64,000 nt of DNA, from assembly GCF_002312805.1 (NCBI RefSeq), contig NZ_NMUA01000008.1:124001-188000 (forward strand). The letters are read 5' to 3'. Both the position numbers and the translations under genes were made by a program. The notes under the pieces were generated by a model. That model searched no databases, had not been told where the DNA came from, and worked only from the letters and a program-made list of their open reading frames with translations. Positions 43,894 through 53,928 of the stretch are shown piece after piece. This DNA is from Sphingobium sp. D43FB. GTDB taxonomy: Bacteria > Pseudomonadota > Alphaproteobacteria > Sphingomonadales > Sphingomonadaceae. Positions within the stretch are counted from its first letter, which is position 1; every line of letters starts with the position of its first letter.

Positions 43894-44720
43894 TGCGGCG
43901 GGCGCACGCACCAAGCGGCCTGATCGCGCTGTTGCTGGTTGCAGCCTGCGCCCCGTCGTCCGACGCTCCCGTCGGCAATGCTGCCGAGAATGAAGCGGCC
44001 GCCCGCTATGCCGATCGCATGGCGGGCACGCCGCCCCCCGCGCCGCCATCCAAGCCCTTTGCGGTCAAGGAAGCGGCAGGCGGTTTGGAATTCGCTTATG
44101 CCTATCCGGCGGAAGCCGCCGCCGTCCCCGCGCTGGTCGACAAGTTCGCGCGCGACATGGCCGCGACCAAGGCCGACGCGCTCAAAATGGCGAAGGAAGA
44201 CAGCGCAGCCGCAAAAGAGTCCGGCTATCCCTTCCGCCCGCACAGCCTGGAAACAGAGTGGAGCGTCGCGGCCGACACGCCCCGCTTCCTCGCACTCCAG
44301 TCGCAAACCTATGTCTATACCGGCGGCGCGCATGGGATGACCGGATATGACGCCGTGCTGTGGGACAAGGCGCGCAAACAGGAAAGCAGCGTCAAGGCGC
44401 TGATGACCTCACCCGCCGCCTTCTCCACCGCGATCCGCGACCGCTTCTGCGCCATACTCGACCAGCAACGCGCTGAAAAGCGCGGCGCCCCCGTCGTGCG
44501 CGGCGACGATGACTTCACCCAATGTATCGACCCGATGGAACAGGTGCTGGTGCCGACATCGAAGGATGGCAAGCTGATCGACGGCCTGACCGTGGTGGTC
44601 GGCCCCTATAGCGCCGGTCCCTATGCGGAAGGCAGCTATGAAGTCGCCTTGCCGGTCGACGCTGCGATGCGCGACGCGATCAAACCGGACTATCGCGATG
44701 CCTTCGTGGCGGTAGATTAG
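43893..44720 (+). CDS. RsiV-like lipoprotein (DUF4163/DUF3298)
   Basis: A 275-residue precursor with a lipoprotein signal ending in VAAC. The mature part has the DUF4163-like region with FAYAYPAEA and a DUF3298-like C-terminus with TYVYTGGAHGMTG and VVVGPYSAGPYAEG. Bacillus RsiV, which shares the fold, is an anti-sigma factor that binds lysozyme, but here there is no sigma gene or membrane anchor, so another role, for example lysozyme-type inhibitor or envelope sensor, is equally likely. The start overlaps the stop of the upstream small gene by one base. Confidence 0.82.
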   Translation: MRRAHAPSGLIALLLVAACAPSSDAPVGNAAENEAAARYADRMAGTPPPAPPSKPFAVKEAAGGLEFAYAYPAEAAAVPALVDKFARDMAATKADALKMAKEDSAAAKESGYPFRPHSLETEWSVAADTPRFLALQSQTYVYTGGAHGMTGYDAVLWDKARKQESSVKALMTSPAAFSTAIRDRFCAILDQQRAEKRGAPVVRGDDDFTQCIDPMEQVLVPTSKDGKLIDGLTVVVGPYSAGPYAEGSYEVALPVDAAMRDAIKPDYRDAFVAVD

Positions 44721-44735
44721 GCTAGCGCCCTTCCC

Positions 44736-44858
44736 AATCCTCCCCTGGCAGGGGAGGTGTCAGCGCGTAGCGATGACGGAGGGGTGTTGCCCTCTCGATA
44801 GGGTGACACCCCTCCGGCTGGCCTTCGGCCATCCACCTCCCCTTAAAGGGGAGGATTG
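44736..44858. repeat. Intergenic palindromic repeat, family A, copy 3
   Basis: Left hairpin CTCCCCTGGCAGGGGAG, centre GGAGGGGTGT/ACACCCCTCC spaced by 18 bases, right hairpin CTCCCCTTAAAGGGGAG. It lies between two converging genes (the RsiV-like gene and rimO). Confidence 0.86.
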
Positions 44859-44875
44859 GCATGGTTGGCTAAACC

Positions 44876-46243
44876 CTAAACCGGCACGCCATAAAGATCA
44901 TGCTCATCGGCATCCTCGATCAGCACGTCGAAAATATCGCCCGACTTCCGCCCCTCGCCGACATCGCGCAAAAACACATTGCCGTCGATTTCCGGCGCGT
45001 CGGCCTGTGACCGGGCGGTCGCGCCGATGCTGCCATCCTCCTCGTCCGGTTCGCCCACTTCATCGACGATCACCGGCAGCACGCGCCCGACCTTGGCCGC
45101 CAGCTTCGCGGCGCTGATCGCGGCGGTCTTTTCCATGATCCGCTGATAGCGTTCTTCCTTGACCGCCTCCGGCACCGCGCCGGGCAGGGCGTTGGCCGCA
45201 GCCCCCTCGACCGGTTCAAAGCGGAAGGCGCCGACGCGGTCCAGCTGCGCCTCGTCCAGCCAGTCGAGCAGATATTGAAAATCGGCTTCCGTCTCGCCCG
45301 GAAAGCCGACGACGAAGCTCGACCGGATCGTGATGTCGGGGCAGATGGCGCGCCATTTATGGATGCGGTCCAGCACCTTGGCTTCATTGGCCGGGCGCTT
45401 CATGGCTTTCAGCACCGACGGCGATGCGTGTTGGAACGGAATGTCGAGATAGGGCGTCAGCAGCCCCTGCGCCATCAACGGAATGACCTGATCCACATGC
45501 GGATAGGGATAGACATAGTGCAGCCGCACCCACGGCGCTTTACCGTCCGCGTCCCGCAACTGCCCCAGTTCGCGCGCCATGTCGGTCATGTGCGCGCGCA
45601 CTTCGCGGCCCTTCCACTGGCGCGGCTCATGCCGGGTGTCGACACCATAGGCCGACGTATCCTGGCTGATGACCAGCAATTCCTTGGTCCCCGCCGACAC
45701 CAGCTTTTCCGCCTCGCGCAGCACCGCGTCGATCCGCCGCGATACCAGATCGCCCCGGATCGAGGGGATGATGCAGAAGGAGCAGCGATGGTTGCAGCCT
45801 TCGCTGATCTTCAAATAGCTATAATGGCGCGGCGTCAGTTTGAGGCCACCTTCGGGCACCAGGTCGACAAAGGCGTTGGGGATCGGCGGCGATGCATCAT
45901 GCACCGCATTGACGACTTGCTCATATTGATGCGCGCCGGTGACGGCCAGCACCTGCGGGAATTTCGCGCGGATCAGATCCGCCTCGTCGCCCATGCAGCC
46001 GGTGACGATGACGCGACCATTTTCGGCCATTGCCTCGCCGATCGCCTCCAGCGATTCTTCCTTCGCCGAATCGAGAAAGCCGCAGGTGTTGACCAGCACG
46101 ACATCGGCCCCGGCATAATCCGCTGACATCTGATAGCCGTCCGACCGCAGCTTGGTGAGGATGCGTTCGGAGTCGACCAGGTTTTTCGGACAGCCGAGCG
46201 AAACCATGCCGATCTTCGGCGCGTCAGGAAATTTGGTTGCCAT
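44876..46243 (-). CDS. rimO: Ribosomal protein S12 methylthiotransferase RimO
   Basis: Radical-SAM enzyme that adds a methylthio group to Asp89 of ribosomal protein S12. The 455 residues have the UPF0004 domain with three cysteines (LGCPKN, NTCGF, TGCMGD), the radical-SAM motif CNHRCSFC, and a C-terminal TRAM domain. The length and the [19 protein letters not shown] context match RimO rather than MiaB. ATG 46243 is preferred; an upstream in-frame ATG at 46282 is possible. The gene converges with the RsiV-like gene. Confidence 0.94.
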   Translation of the reverse strand: MATKFPDAPKIGMVSLGCPKNLVDSERILTKLRSDGYQMSADYAGADVVLVNTCGFLDSAKEESLEAIGEAMAENGRVIVTGCMGDEADLIRAKFPQVLAVTGAHQYEQVVNAVHDASPPIPNAFVDLVPEGGLKLTPRHYSYLKISEGCNHRCSFCIIPSIRGDLVSRRIDAVLREAEKLVSAGTKELLVISQDTSAYGVDTRHEPRQWKGREVRAHMTDMARELGQLRDADGKAPWVRLHYVYPYPHVDQVIPLMAQGLLTPYLDIPFQHASPSVLKAMKRPANEAKVLDRIHKWRAICPDITIRSSFVVGFPGETEADFQYLLDWLDEAQLDRVGAFRFEPVEGAAANALPGAVPEAVKEERYQRIMEKTAAISAAKLAAKVGRVLPVIVDEVGEPDEEDGSIGATARSQADAPEIDGNVFLRDVGEGRKSGDIFDVLIEDADEHDLYGVPV

Positions 46244-46304
46244 GATGGTCGCGCACATAGGGATTTGTGCGCCAAATGTCACGCGCCGCCATCAGCCAGT
46301 CTGG

Positions 46305-47351
46305 TTACGGCCGGTCTTGGCCGTCGCCCTCGGCGATTTCGATGATCAGGTCACCACTTTGCAGGCTCTTGGCCCCCGGCTCCCAAAAGCCGATCGGCCG
46401 GTCGTCGCGATAGATACGCACGCCAAGGCCGGTGCTAACGGCGGAGAGCGGCTTGCCGATTTCCTCCGGCAACACCAGCCGTTCGTTCAACCGCACGCGC
46501 CCGCCCGATGCCGCCAGATCGGCCATATAATCGGCGATATGCTTGCCGCTGGTGCTGCCCGCCATCAACAGTCCGGCAAAGCTGACTGGATTGATGACGG
46601 TGGTCGCGCCTGCCTGCCGCGCGGGCAATTCATTATCCTCGTTGCGCACCACGATGCTGATCGGAATGCGCGGGGCCAGATGCCGCGCCGTCAGCGTGAT
46701 GAGGATCGAGGTATCGTCGCGCCCGGCCGACACGATCATGCTGCGCGCCCGGTGGATCGCCACATCCTTCAACACGCTGTCGCGGGTCGAATCGCCGCAC
46801 AATACATTGCACCCTTTGGACTCGGCCAGTTCCAGCGCCTTGTCGCTGCCGTCGATCACCACGATCTCGCGCGGGTTGGTGCCGCGCGCCAGCAATTCGC
46901 GCACCGCTTCCTGCCCACTGGTGCCGAAACCGGTGACGACGATATGATTGTGCAGATCGGCCTGAATACGTGCCATGCGCCACCTGTAGAGGATATTGCG
47001 GAGGAAGAGATTATAGGCCGTGCCCAGGAAGATGAGCCAGACGAACAGTCGGATCGGCGTAACGAACAAGGCTTCGAACAGCCGCGCTTCGGGCGTGACC
47101 GGGACGATGTCGCCATAGCCAACGGTCGTCACGGTGACCGTCGTGAAATACAGCACGTCGATGAAGCTGATATGATCGTCGAGATTGTCCTTCAACCCAT
47201 CGCGGCCGATCCAGTGCAGCCCCAGTACGAGCGTGATCAGCCCGAACACCAGCCCGACGCGCCAGCTGATATCGACCCACATCGGCATCGACGAACGCCG
47301 CCGCAGGAAACCCTCGGTACTGGGGGAGGCGGCGCGGGGCTTGACGTTCAT
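46305..47351 (-). CDS. Potassium channel with RCK (TrkA-N) domain
   Basis: A 348-residue two-helix K+ channel. TM1 is at about residues 30-47, the pore loop with the selectivity filter TVGYGD at about 76-81, and TM2 at about 95-115. The cytoplasmic part has a TrkA-N/RCK domain (VVTGFGTSGQEAV onward) and a TrkA-C domain at the end. This is the single-subunit Kch/MthK-like plan. Its start overlaps the stop... of no gene upstream but its ATG overlaps the NlpD-like stop by four bases (ATGA), so the NlpD-like gene is translated just before it on the minus strand. Confidence 0.9.
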   Translation of the reverse strand: MNVKPRAASPSTEGFLRRRSSMPMWVDISWRVGLVFGLITLVLGLHWIGRDGLKDNLDDHISFIDVLYFTTVTVTTVGYGDIVPVTPEARLFEALFVTPIRLFVWLIFLGTAYNLFLRNILYRWRMARIQADLHNHIVVTGFGTSGQEAVRELLARGTNPREIVVIDGSDKALELAESKGCNVLCGDSTRDSVLKDVAIHRARSMIVSAGRDDTSILITLTARHLAPRIPISIVVRNEDNELPARQAGATTVINPVSFAGLLMAGSTSGKHIADYMADLAASGGRVRLNERLVLPEEIGKPLSAVSTGLGVRIYRDDRPIGFWEPGAKSLQSGDLIIEIAEGDGQDRP

Positions 47352-48379
47352 GGCGTCGGCAACTGGGTGAGGGGGTTCACGGGCACCCGGTCCTTGCGCA
47401 GTTCGAAATGCAGCTTGGGCTGGCTGGCATAGCCGGTATCGCCGGTCAGGCCGATCACCTGGCCGCGCGTCACCTTCTGCCCGCGCACCACATCGACGCG
47501 GCTGGCATGGCCATAGGCGCTGACCCAGCCGCTGCCATGGTTGATCAGCACCAGCCCGCCGAACACCGCTACCTTGTCCCCGGCATAGGCGACCACGCCA
47601 TCGGCACTGGCCTTGATCGGGGTGCCATCGGCCACGCCGATGTCGATGCCGTTATTCTTCGCGCCACTCGCGCCGGGGCCAAAGCGCGAGACGATGCTGC
47701 CCTTGGCCGGCCAGGCGAAGCGGCCAGTCAGGCGGCTCGGCTGGGCGATCGGCACATTGCTCGGCAGCGGGCGGGGCGCGGCGGACGCCACCGCCACCGG
47801 CGCATTCTCCGCTGCCGCCGGCTGGCCCCCGGTCAATACATCATCGATGTCGATGCGAAAGGCGGCGGCGCGCTGTTCCAGGTCGGGCGCGCTTGCAGGC
47901 GTATTGCCGGGCAGCAGCAGGCGGCGTCCCCGCCGCAGCATATAGGGCTCTTCCAACCCGTTCACCGCGACGATCTGGCTCCACGGCACGCCATAGGCAG
48001 CGGCGATCGCGATTCCCGTCTCGCCCTCCGCCACCAGATGATAGCGGCCGCCGGGAATGGACAAAGCCTGTCCCACACGCAGGGCGAAGGGCGGCGTCAG
48101 CCCATTGACCCGCGCGATCATTTCCGACCCCGCGCCGGTGCGGTTGCCGATGCCGCGCAGCGTATCGCCAGGCTGCACGACATAGCGGGATGCCGTCACC
48201 GTCTGCGCATTGGCGACCACTTGCTGCGCGGTCCATACCGGTTCCTGCTCGACCAGTTCCACGCTCGACGCATCGGCGTCCAGTCGCGGCGGCGGCGTGT
48301 CGCCCCCCGTGCGGGTGCTTTCGGTCGGGATGCAGCCGCTCAGCAGCAAGAGGACAAAAGATAAGCGCGCGCGAGACAT
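47348..48379 (-). CDS. nlpD: NlpD-like lipoprotein: LysM domains plus degenerate LytM (M23) domain
   Basis: A 343-residue lipoprotein (lipobox LLSGC). Two LysM modules (about 67-110 and 114-155) bind peptidoglycan, and a C-terminal M23 fold follows (about 235-335). Two of the four metal ligands of active LytM peptidases are replaced: the first His position reads NNGIDIG and the HxH motif reads KLHFELR. E. coli NlpD has the same changes and acts as an activator of the amidase AmiC at division. The gene is next to surE, as in the surE-pcm-nlpD cluster, although pcm is absent. Its stop overlaps the channel start by four bases. Confidence 0.88.
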   Translation of the reverse strand: MSRARLSFVLLLLSGCIPTESTRTGGDTPPPRLDADASSVELVEQEPVWTAQQVVANAQTVTASRYVVQPGDTLRGIGNRTGAGSEMIARVNGLTPPFALRVGQALSIPGGRYHLVAEGETGIAIAAAYGVPWSQIVAVNGLEEPYMLRRGRRLLLPGNTPASAPDLEQRAAAFRIDIDDVLTGGQPAAAENAPVAVASAAPRPLPSNVPIAQPSRLTGRFAWPAKGSIVSRFGPGASGAKNNGIDIGVADGTPIKASADGVVAYAGDKVAVFGGLVLINHGSGWVSAYGHASRVDVVRGQKVTRGQVIGLTGDTGYASQPKLHFELRKDRVPVNPLTQLPTP

Positions 48380-48426
48380 CGATGCCTGTCTATCGCATTG
48401 CCGACAACTTGCCACCCCCTGCGCTG

Positions 48427-49193
48427 TCAGGCGGAAAAGGCAGCCGCCGTCACCGCCATGGCGTTGTCCTGCGTCAGGTCATAATGCAGCGGCGTGACCG
48501 TGATATAGCCCTCCGCAATCGCCGCCAGGTCGCTGCCTTCGGGCACCGCGTCGCTGCTGCCCAGCGAGAACCAATAATAGCGATAGCCGCGCGGGTCGGT
48601 GCCCTCGACGATCTTGGTGCGATCGACATCGTGAAAGCCCTGCCGCACCACGCGGATGCCCTTGATCGCGTCGGGGTCGATCGCCGGGAAATTGACGTTG
48701 AACAACATGCGGGGCGTCACGGGCAGCGCGATCAGCGGGCGCAGCACTTTTTCGCCCCAGGCTTCCGCCGCGGCGAAGGGCACATCGTCGCCCATGCCCG
48801 ATCGGGCATAGACCTGGCTCAGCGCGATGGATCTTATGCCCGAAATCGTCCCCTCCATCGCGGCGGCGACCGTGCCCGAATAGGTCACACGTCCTCGGCC
48901 AGATTGGCGCCGCGATTGACGCCCGACAGGATCAGGTCTGGCTTGGCATCCTTCATCAGATGCCCCACCGCCATCATCACCGCATCGGTCGGGGTGCCGG
49001 TGACGCTATAATGTTTCTCGCCATGTTTGCGGATGCGAAGCGGCCGGGTCAGCGTCAGGCTATGCCCCGCCCCCGACTGCTCCTCGCTCGGCGCGACGAT
49101 CCAGATATCATCGGACAATGTCCGCGCAATCGCCTCCAGCACCTTGAGGCCGGGCGCATGCACGCCATCATCATTGGTCAGTAGAATGCGCAT
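48427..49193 (-). pseudogene. surE: surE, 5'-nucleotidase, frame disrupted (two overlapping halves)
   Basis: SurE is a survival nucleotidase/exopolyphosphatase of about 250 residues. The first half runs from ATG 49193 to a TGA at 48887-48885 and carries [10 protein letters not shown] with the two metal-binding Asp, [12 protein letters not shown] and [13 protein letters not shown]. The second half starts at a GTG (48888) that overlaps that TGA (GTGA) and continues with TYSGTVAAAMEG to 48427. Joined, the halves give a full-length SurE. The shift equals a TG duplication in GACGTGTGACC. It could be a real mutation, a sequencing error, a frameshift site, or two coupled halves. Confidence 0.85.
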
Positions 49194-49206
49194 AGCCAAA
49201 AAAACT

Positions 49207-49283
49207 CCGTTCGCCCTGAGCCTGTCGAAGGGCATTCCTTCTTGAAGAAAAGAACGGGGCTTCGACAGGCTCAGCCCGAACGG
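49207..49283. repeat. Intergenic palindromic repeat, family B, copy 3
   Basis: A 77-base inverted repeat with ends CCGTTCGCCCTGAGCCTGTC and GGCTCAGCCCGAACGG, close to the copy at 18957-19035. It lies between serS and surE on the minus strand; its edge touches the serS stop. Confidence 0.88.
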
Positions 49284-49287
49284 AATC

Positions 49288-50751
<1,464 letters not shown>

Positions 50752-50798
50752 TCATCCGTTAAAGGTCTATCCCCTGAAAAAGAGAGAAGGAAAAGGCG

Positions 50799-51239
50799 AT
50801 GCAAATAGATCCGGGCGCACTTGTGCTGGTAGCCGACGGCCGCAAGATGTTGTTTTTCCGTAACAAGGGCGATGCCGCCATCCCCAATCTGGAAACCGAA
50901 CAGGTCGAAAAGCAGGACAATCCGGCCGATCGCGATCAGGGCACCGATACGCCCGGCCGCGCCTTCAACTCGGTCGGCGGTCATCGCAGCGCCATGTCGG
51001 AAACCAATTTCCACGATCTGGAGGAAGACCGGTTCGCCGCGCAGGCCGCCGACATTCTCAAGCATCGCGCCTTTGCCAACGACTATGAAAAGCTGATCAT
51101 CGTCGCACCGCCCGGCACGCTGGGCGAAATGCGCAAACATTATCACAAGGAAGTGCAGGACCGCTTGGCCGGCGAGATCGCCAAGGATCTGGTCAACCAC
51201 CCGATCGCCGACATCGAAAAGATCATCGCCGACAATTGA
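50799..51239 (+). CDS. Host attachment family protein (PF10116-like)
   Basis: A 146-residue cytoplasmic protein of the family named 'protein required for attachment to host cells' from Agrobacterium/Pseudomonas work. It has the N-terminal ALVLVADGRKMLFFRN, a variable acidic middle (EQVEKQDNPADRDQG), and a C-terminal domain with KLIIVAPPGTLGEMRKHYHKEV. The fold resembles eRF1-like or nucleotide-binding domains; the true biochemical role is unknown and the name should be used with care. It ends at a strong bidirectional terminator. Confidence 0.82.
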   Translation: MQIDPGALVLVADGRKMLFFRNKGDAAIPNLETEQVEKQDNPADRDQGTDTPGRAFNSVGGHRSAMSETNFHDLEEDRFAAQAADILKHRAFANDYEKLIIVAPPGTLGEMRKHYHKEVQDRLAGEIAKDLVNHPIADIEKIIADN

Positions 51240-51263
51240 TCCCGCGCTGACGGCACACATACG

Positions 51264-51301
51264 AAAAGGGCGGCCTCCGATACCGGAAGCCGCCCTTTTT
51301 T
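51264..51301. terminator. Bidirectional rho-independent terminator
   Basis: GGGCGGC and GCCGCCC with an inner TCCG/CGGA stem, four A on the left and six T on the right. It ends the host-attachment-family gene and the serine-rich gene, which converge. Confidence 0.93.
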
Positions 51302-51321
51302 CGTGACCTGTGTCGAAAGCG

Positions 51322-52320
51322 TCAGGCGGCGGCCTGCGCCTTGCGATCGGCAAAGCGGCGACGCGCGACCAGCGCGACGGCGGCCGCGCCGAACAGCAGC
51401 ACCATCGGCGGCGCGGGGACATCGGTGCCGCCCGTGCTGCTCGAACCACCGCTGGACGAGGAACTGCTCGACGACGCGCTGCTCGATGAGGTCGAGGACG
51501 ACGTGCTGCCGGTGCTGCCAAAGCTGGACGAGCCACCCGACGACGAGGATGAACTGCCCGACGAGGAGCTGCTCGAAGACCCGCTGCTGCCACTGCTGCC
51601 GCCCGTCGAACCGGGATGATCCGGCTTGTCGGGCTTGCCGCCGCTCGATCCACCCGAACTGCTGGAGGAGGAACTGGACGAAGAGGACGACGAGCTGGAA
51701 CTGGACGAGGACGAGCTGCTGCTGACGCCCGACGATGTCGAGACGTTACCGCTCGACGTCGACACATTGCCGCTGGACGTCGATACGCCCCCGGTCGAGG
51801 TCGAAACGCCCCCGGTCGATGTGGACACGCCGCCGGTAGACGTGGACACGCCGCCGGTTGTCGAACTAGTCGAACTGCTGATGCCGCCGGTCGAGCTGCT
51901 GGTCGAGGAGATCACGACCGAACCCCCGCCGCTGCCGCCACCGCCGCCACCGAAGAAGCCACCCATGAAGCCGCCGCCACCAAATCCGCCGCCGCCGCCC
52001 ATGACGATCGGCACGGCACCGCCGCCGCCCGACATCATCGGCATTTCCGCCGGTGCCATCGGGATGGGAGCGGGCAGGGGGATAGGCGCCTGCTGGCTGG
52101 TGACGGTCACCGTCTGGGGCGCGCAGGTCATGGCGGTCTTCACCACCTTGCGCTTCACCGTCCGCACGGCATAGCGCTTCTTGGGCGCAGCCTTGGTGCT
52201 TTTGGAACTATGGACCACTGCCGGGCGCGCGCTTTCGGCCACATGGACGGCACCGCCGCCAATGATCGCGCCGCCGCAGGTGCAGGCGCATAATTTAGCC
52301 AATGCCATCCGTACCGACAT
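51322..52320 (-). CDS. Serine/glycine-rich surface protein with PEP-CTERM-like sorting tail
   Basis: About 332 residues. The N-terminus has a Cys-rich hydrophobic segment (LCACTCGGAIIGGG), then a basic part (KAAPKKRYAVRTVKRK), a Gly-rich part (GGGGGFGGGGFMGG), six seven-residue repeats of VSTSTGG type, and a tract of about 25 serines, followed by another Ser/Gly tract. The C-terminus, TDVPAPPMVLLFGAAAVALVARRR, is a short VPAP motif, a hydrophobic helix and a basic cluster, as in PEP-CTERM exosortase substrates. Such proteins are cell-surface or biofilm matrix components. No exosortase gene lies in this window. The ATG at 52320 is used; a GTG three codons upstream is in frame. Confidence 0.78.
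   Translation of the reverse strand: MSVRMALAKLCACTCGGAIIGGGAVHVAESARPAVVHSSKSTKAAPKKRYAVRTVKRKVVKTAMTCAPQTVTVTSQQAPIPLPAPIPMAPAEMPMMSGGGGAVPIVMGGGGGFGGGGFMGGFFGGGGGGSGGGSVVISSTSSSTGGISSSTSSTTGGVSTSTGGVSTSTGGVSTSTGGVSTSSGNVSTSSGNVSTSSGVSSSSSSSSSSSSSSSSSSSSSSSGGSSGGKPDKPDHPGSTGGSSGSSGSSSSSSSGSSSSSSGGSSSFGSTGSTSSSTSSSSASSSSSSSSGGSSSTGGTDVPAPPMVLLFGAAAVALVARRRFADRKAQAAA
51734..51859. repeat. Six tandem 21-bp repeats inside the serine-rich gene
   Basis: Units such as GACGTGGACACGCCGCCGGT follow one another with small changes and code for VSTSTGG or VSTSSGN. Copy number may vary between strains. Confidence 0.85.
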
Positions 52321-52711
52321 AGGTTCCACTCTTCTTTTATGTTACCTTCCCGCCCGCTACCGGCAAATCCGGAAAACAGGCTGGCGGGTATTCCCTATCC
52401 GCAACAACGCAAAATAAAGCGTTAACTGCAACGGCGTTAACCCTCAATAGCAGTCGCCTGTCGAGCGGTAATCCATATTTTTGCGAAGCGATAGGTTAAC
52501 GTCCCACTATGGAACGGCGCTTGAGGGATGGGTAAAGAGCGAGGCGGGGGCGCCCTGCGTCCGCCCATGCGCAAAAATCCGCCCTCCCGCATGCGAGTCT
52601 CTGGAATGGCCGCTTGTGTCGCTGCCAGCCGATGGCTATGAGCGCCCCCACTGCATTATCACGGGCGACCGGTCGTTGAAACGCCGGGGCCTTGCGAGTC
52701 GGAGAGCCAAC
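52321..52711. other. 391-base intergenic region with three GTTAAC motifs
   Basis: Lies between the divergent serine-rich gene and dksA. GTTAAC occurs at 52421-52426, 52436-52441 and 52495-52500, the first two 15 bases apart. TTAA-containing pairs resemble half-sites of the CtrA box, but the spacing (11 bases between TTAA units) is not the standard seven. I see no gene or hairpin here; the dksA start is preceded by GGAGAG. Confidence 0.5.
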
Positions 52712-53176
52712 ATGGCATCGGTCCTAAATTCCGATAAAGACGGTGAAAAACCGCCAAAATCGACTGTAACGCTTCCCGCCGACTATCGTCCTTCGCCCGA
52801 CGAAGAGTTTATGAATCCACTCCAGCTGGAATATTTCCGCCAGCGGCTGTGGAGTTGGAAGAAGCAGATTTTGGCCGATTCCGAAGGCACGCTCGCCGTC
52901 CTTCAGAACGAACCGCTCCGCGAACCCGACCTCAACGACCGCGCATCGAGCGAGACCGACTGGTCGATCGAACTGCGCACCCGCGACCGCCAGCGCAAGC
53001 TCATTTCGAAGATCGAAGCGGCGCTCCGCCGGATCGACGATGGCGAATATGGTTACTGCGAAGTCACGGGCGAGCCGATCTCGCTGGGCCGCCTGGAAGC
53101 GCGGCCGATCGCGACGATGACGGTCGAAGCGCAGGAACGGCATGAACGCCACGAAAAAATCTCCCGCGACGATTAA
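52712..53176 (+). CDS. dksA: RNA polymerase-binding transcription factor DksA
   Basis: Binds the RNA polymerase secondary channel and works with ppGpp in the stringent response. The 154-residue protein has the coiled-coil with the tip motif D73-x-x-D76-x-A78 (EPDLNDRA), ELRTRDRQRKLI, and a zinc-finger-like C-terminus (YGYCEVTGEPI, LGRLEARP). Only one of the four zinc cysteines is present; this form is common in alphaproteobacteria and does not need zinc. The frame is open far upstream (to 52481) but ATG 52712 is the family start. Confidence 0.94.
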   Translation: MASVLNSDKDGEKPPKSTVTLPADYRPSPDEEFMNPLQLEYFRQRLWSWKKQILADSEGTLAVLQNEPLREPDLNDRASSETDWSIELRTRDRQRKLISKIEAALRRIDDGEYGYCEVTGEPISLGRLEARPIATMTVEAQERHERHEKISRDD

Positions 53177-53239
53177 CGGTTTTTCCATCCCTCGCGCGTA
53201 GACATTTGTCATTCTACTGACATTTTACGCGCAGGTTGG

Positions 53240-53608
53240 ATGATGAACGACGAACGGAATATCGCTGATCGGGGGCCGGCACGCACAGCGCCGCGCGACA
53301 GCCTGTTCCTGCTCACCAGCTTTGCCACGCCCGAAGGCGCGCCGCTGGGCAAGGCCCGCATCCGCAATCTCTCCGCCACCGGCCTGATGGCCGATTGCGA
53401 GCGCGCCATACCGGCCGATGCCAGGGTCGAATTTGAATTGCGCGGCGTCGGCAAGGTCAGCGGCGTGGTCGCCTGGTCGCGCGACGACAAGATCGGCATC
53501 GCCTTCGACGCGCCGATCGATCCGCAACTGGCGCGCAAGCCGGTATCGACCAGCAATCAGCAGGGCTTGCCCGACTATCTGCGCACCAACCCGCTCCTGC
53601 GCCGTTGA
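53240..53608 (+). CDS. PilZ domain protein (putative c-di-GMP receptor)
   Basis: A 122-residue single-domain PilZ protein. The c-di-GMP binding pattern is present: R15-x3-R19 (RTAPR) and then N-L-S-A-T-G at about residues 43-48. The barrel continues through VAWSRDDKIGIAFD. It could control motility, exopolysaccharide or other surface traits; no partner lies in the window. A second ATG at 53243 is a possible start. A terminator follows. Confidence 0.88.
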   Translation: MMNDERNIADRGPARTAPRDSLFLLTSFATPEGAPLGKARIRNLSATGLMADCERAIPADARVEFELRGVGKVSGVVAWSRDDKIGIAFDAPIDPQLARKPVSTSNQQGLPDYLRTNPLLRR

Positions 53609-53650
53609 CGTCCCCGCGCCCCACGGCGCGCCTGAACATCGCATAAAATA

Positions 53651-53684
53651 GCCCCGATCATCCTCATGGATGCGGGGCGTTTTG
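53651..53684 (+). terminator. Probable terminator after the PilZ gene
   Basis: GCCCCG...CGGGGC with an inner CATCC/GGATG stem and a two-base bulge, followed by TTTT. The stem is imperfect. Confidence 0.55.
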
Positions 53685-53769
53685 CGTCATAGGCTCGTGG
53701 CCTGGGGTGAGGTCGGATCGGCAGTCGGACGCTGCCGGATCCTGACCTCCTCCCTGGCGAAGATGCGGC

Positions 53770-53928
53770 TTAATGCTTGGCCGACATCTCCTCCTTCAGC
53801 CGCAATTTCTGCTTTTTGAGCGAAGCCACCAACGTGGCGTCGGGCATGGGCCGACTCGTTTCGGCCTTGATTCGGGCATCAAGGCCGGCATGCTTTGCCG
53901 AAAGAGCGGAAATATGGCTGTTCTCCAT
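53770..53928 (-). CDS. DUF465 (YdcH-like) small protein
   Basis: A 52-residue protein, MENSHISALSAKHAGLDARI at the start and LKKQKLRLKEEMSAKH at the end. These short helical hairpin proteins of unknown role have the LKKQKLRLKEE pattern. AAGGAGA lies five bases before the ATG at 53928. It is divergent from a second DUF465 gene at 54099-54296, about 170 bases away. Confidence 0.85.
   Translation of the reverse strand: MENSHISALSAKHAGLDARIKAETSRPMPDATLVASLKKQKLRLKEEMSAKH

Noticed and set aside
43893-44720. RsiV-type anti-sigma factor paired with an ECF sigma factor
   Set aside because: There is no sigma gene beside it and the protein is a lipoprotein without a cytoplasmic anti-sigma region, so only the domain similarity is kept.
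51734-51859. Possible CRISPR array
   Set aside because: Units are 21 bases with no spacers, in frame and coding for VSTSTGG; it is an internal protein repeat.
51626-52174. Proline/aspartate/glutamate-rich frame opposite the serine-rich gene
   Set aside because: It is the complement of Ser/Gly codons. The minus-strand protein has a signal-like start and a PEP-CTERM-like end, so that strand is the coding one.
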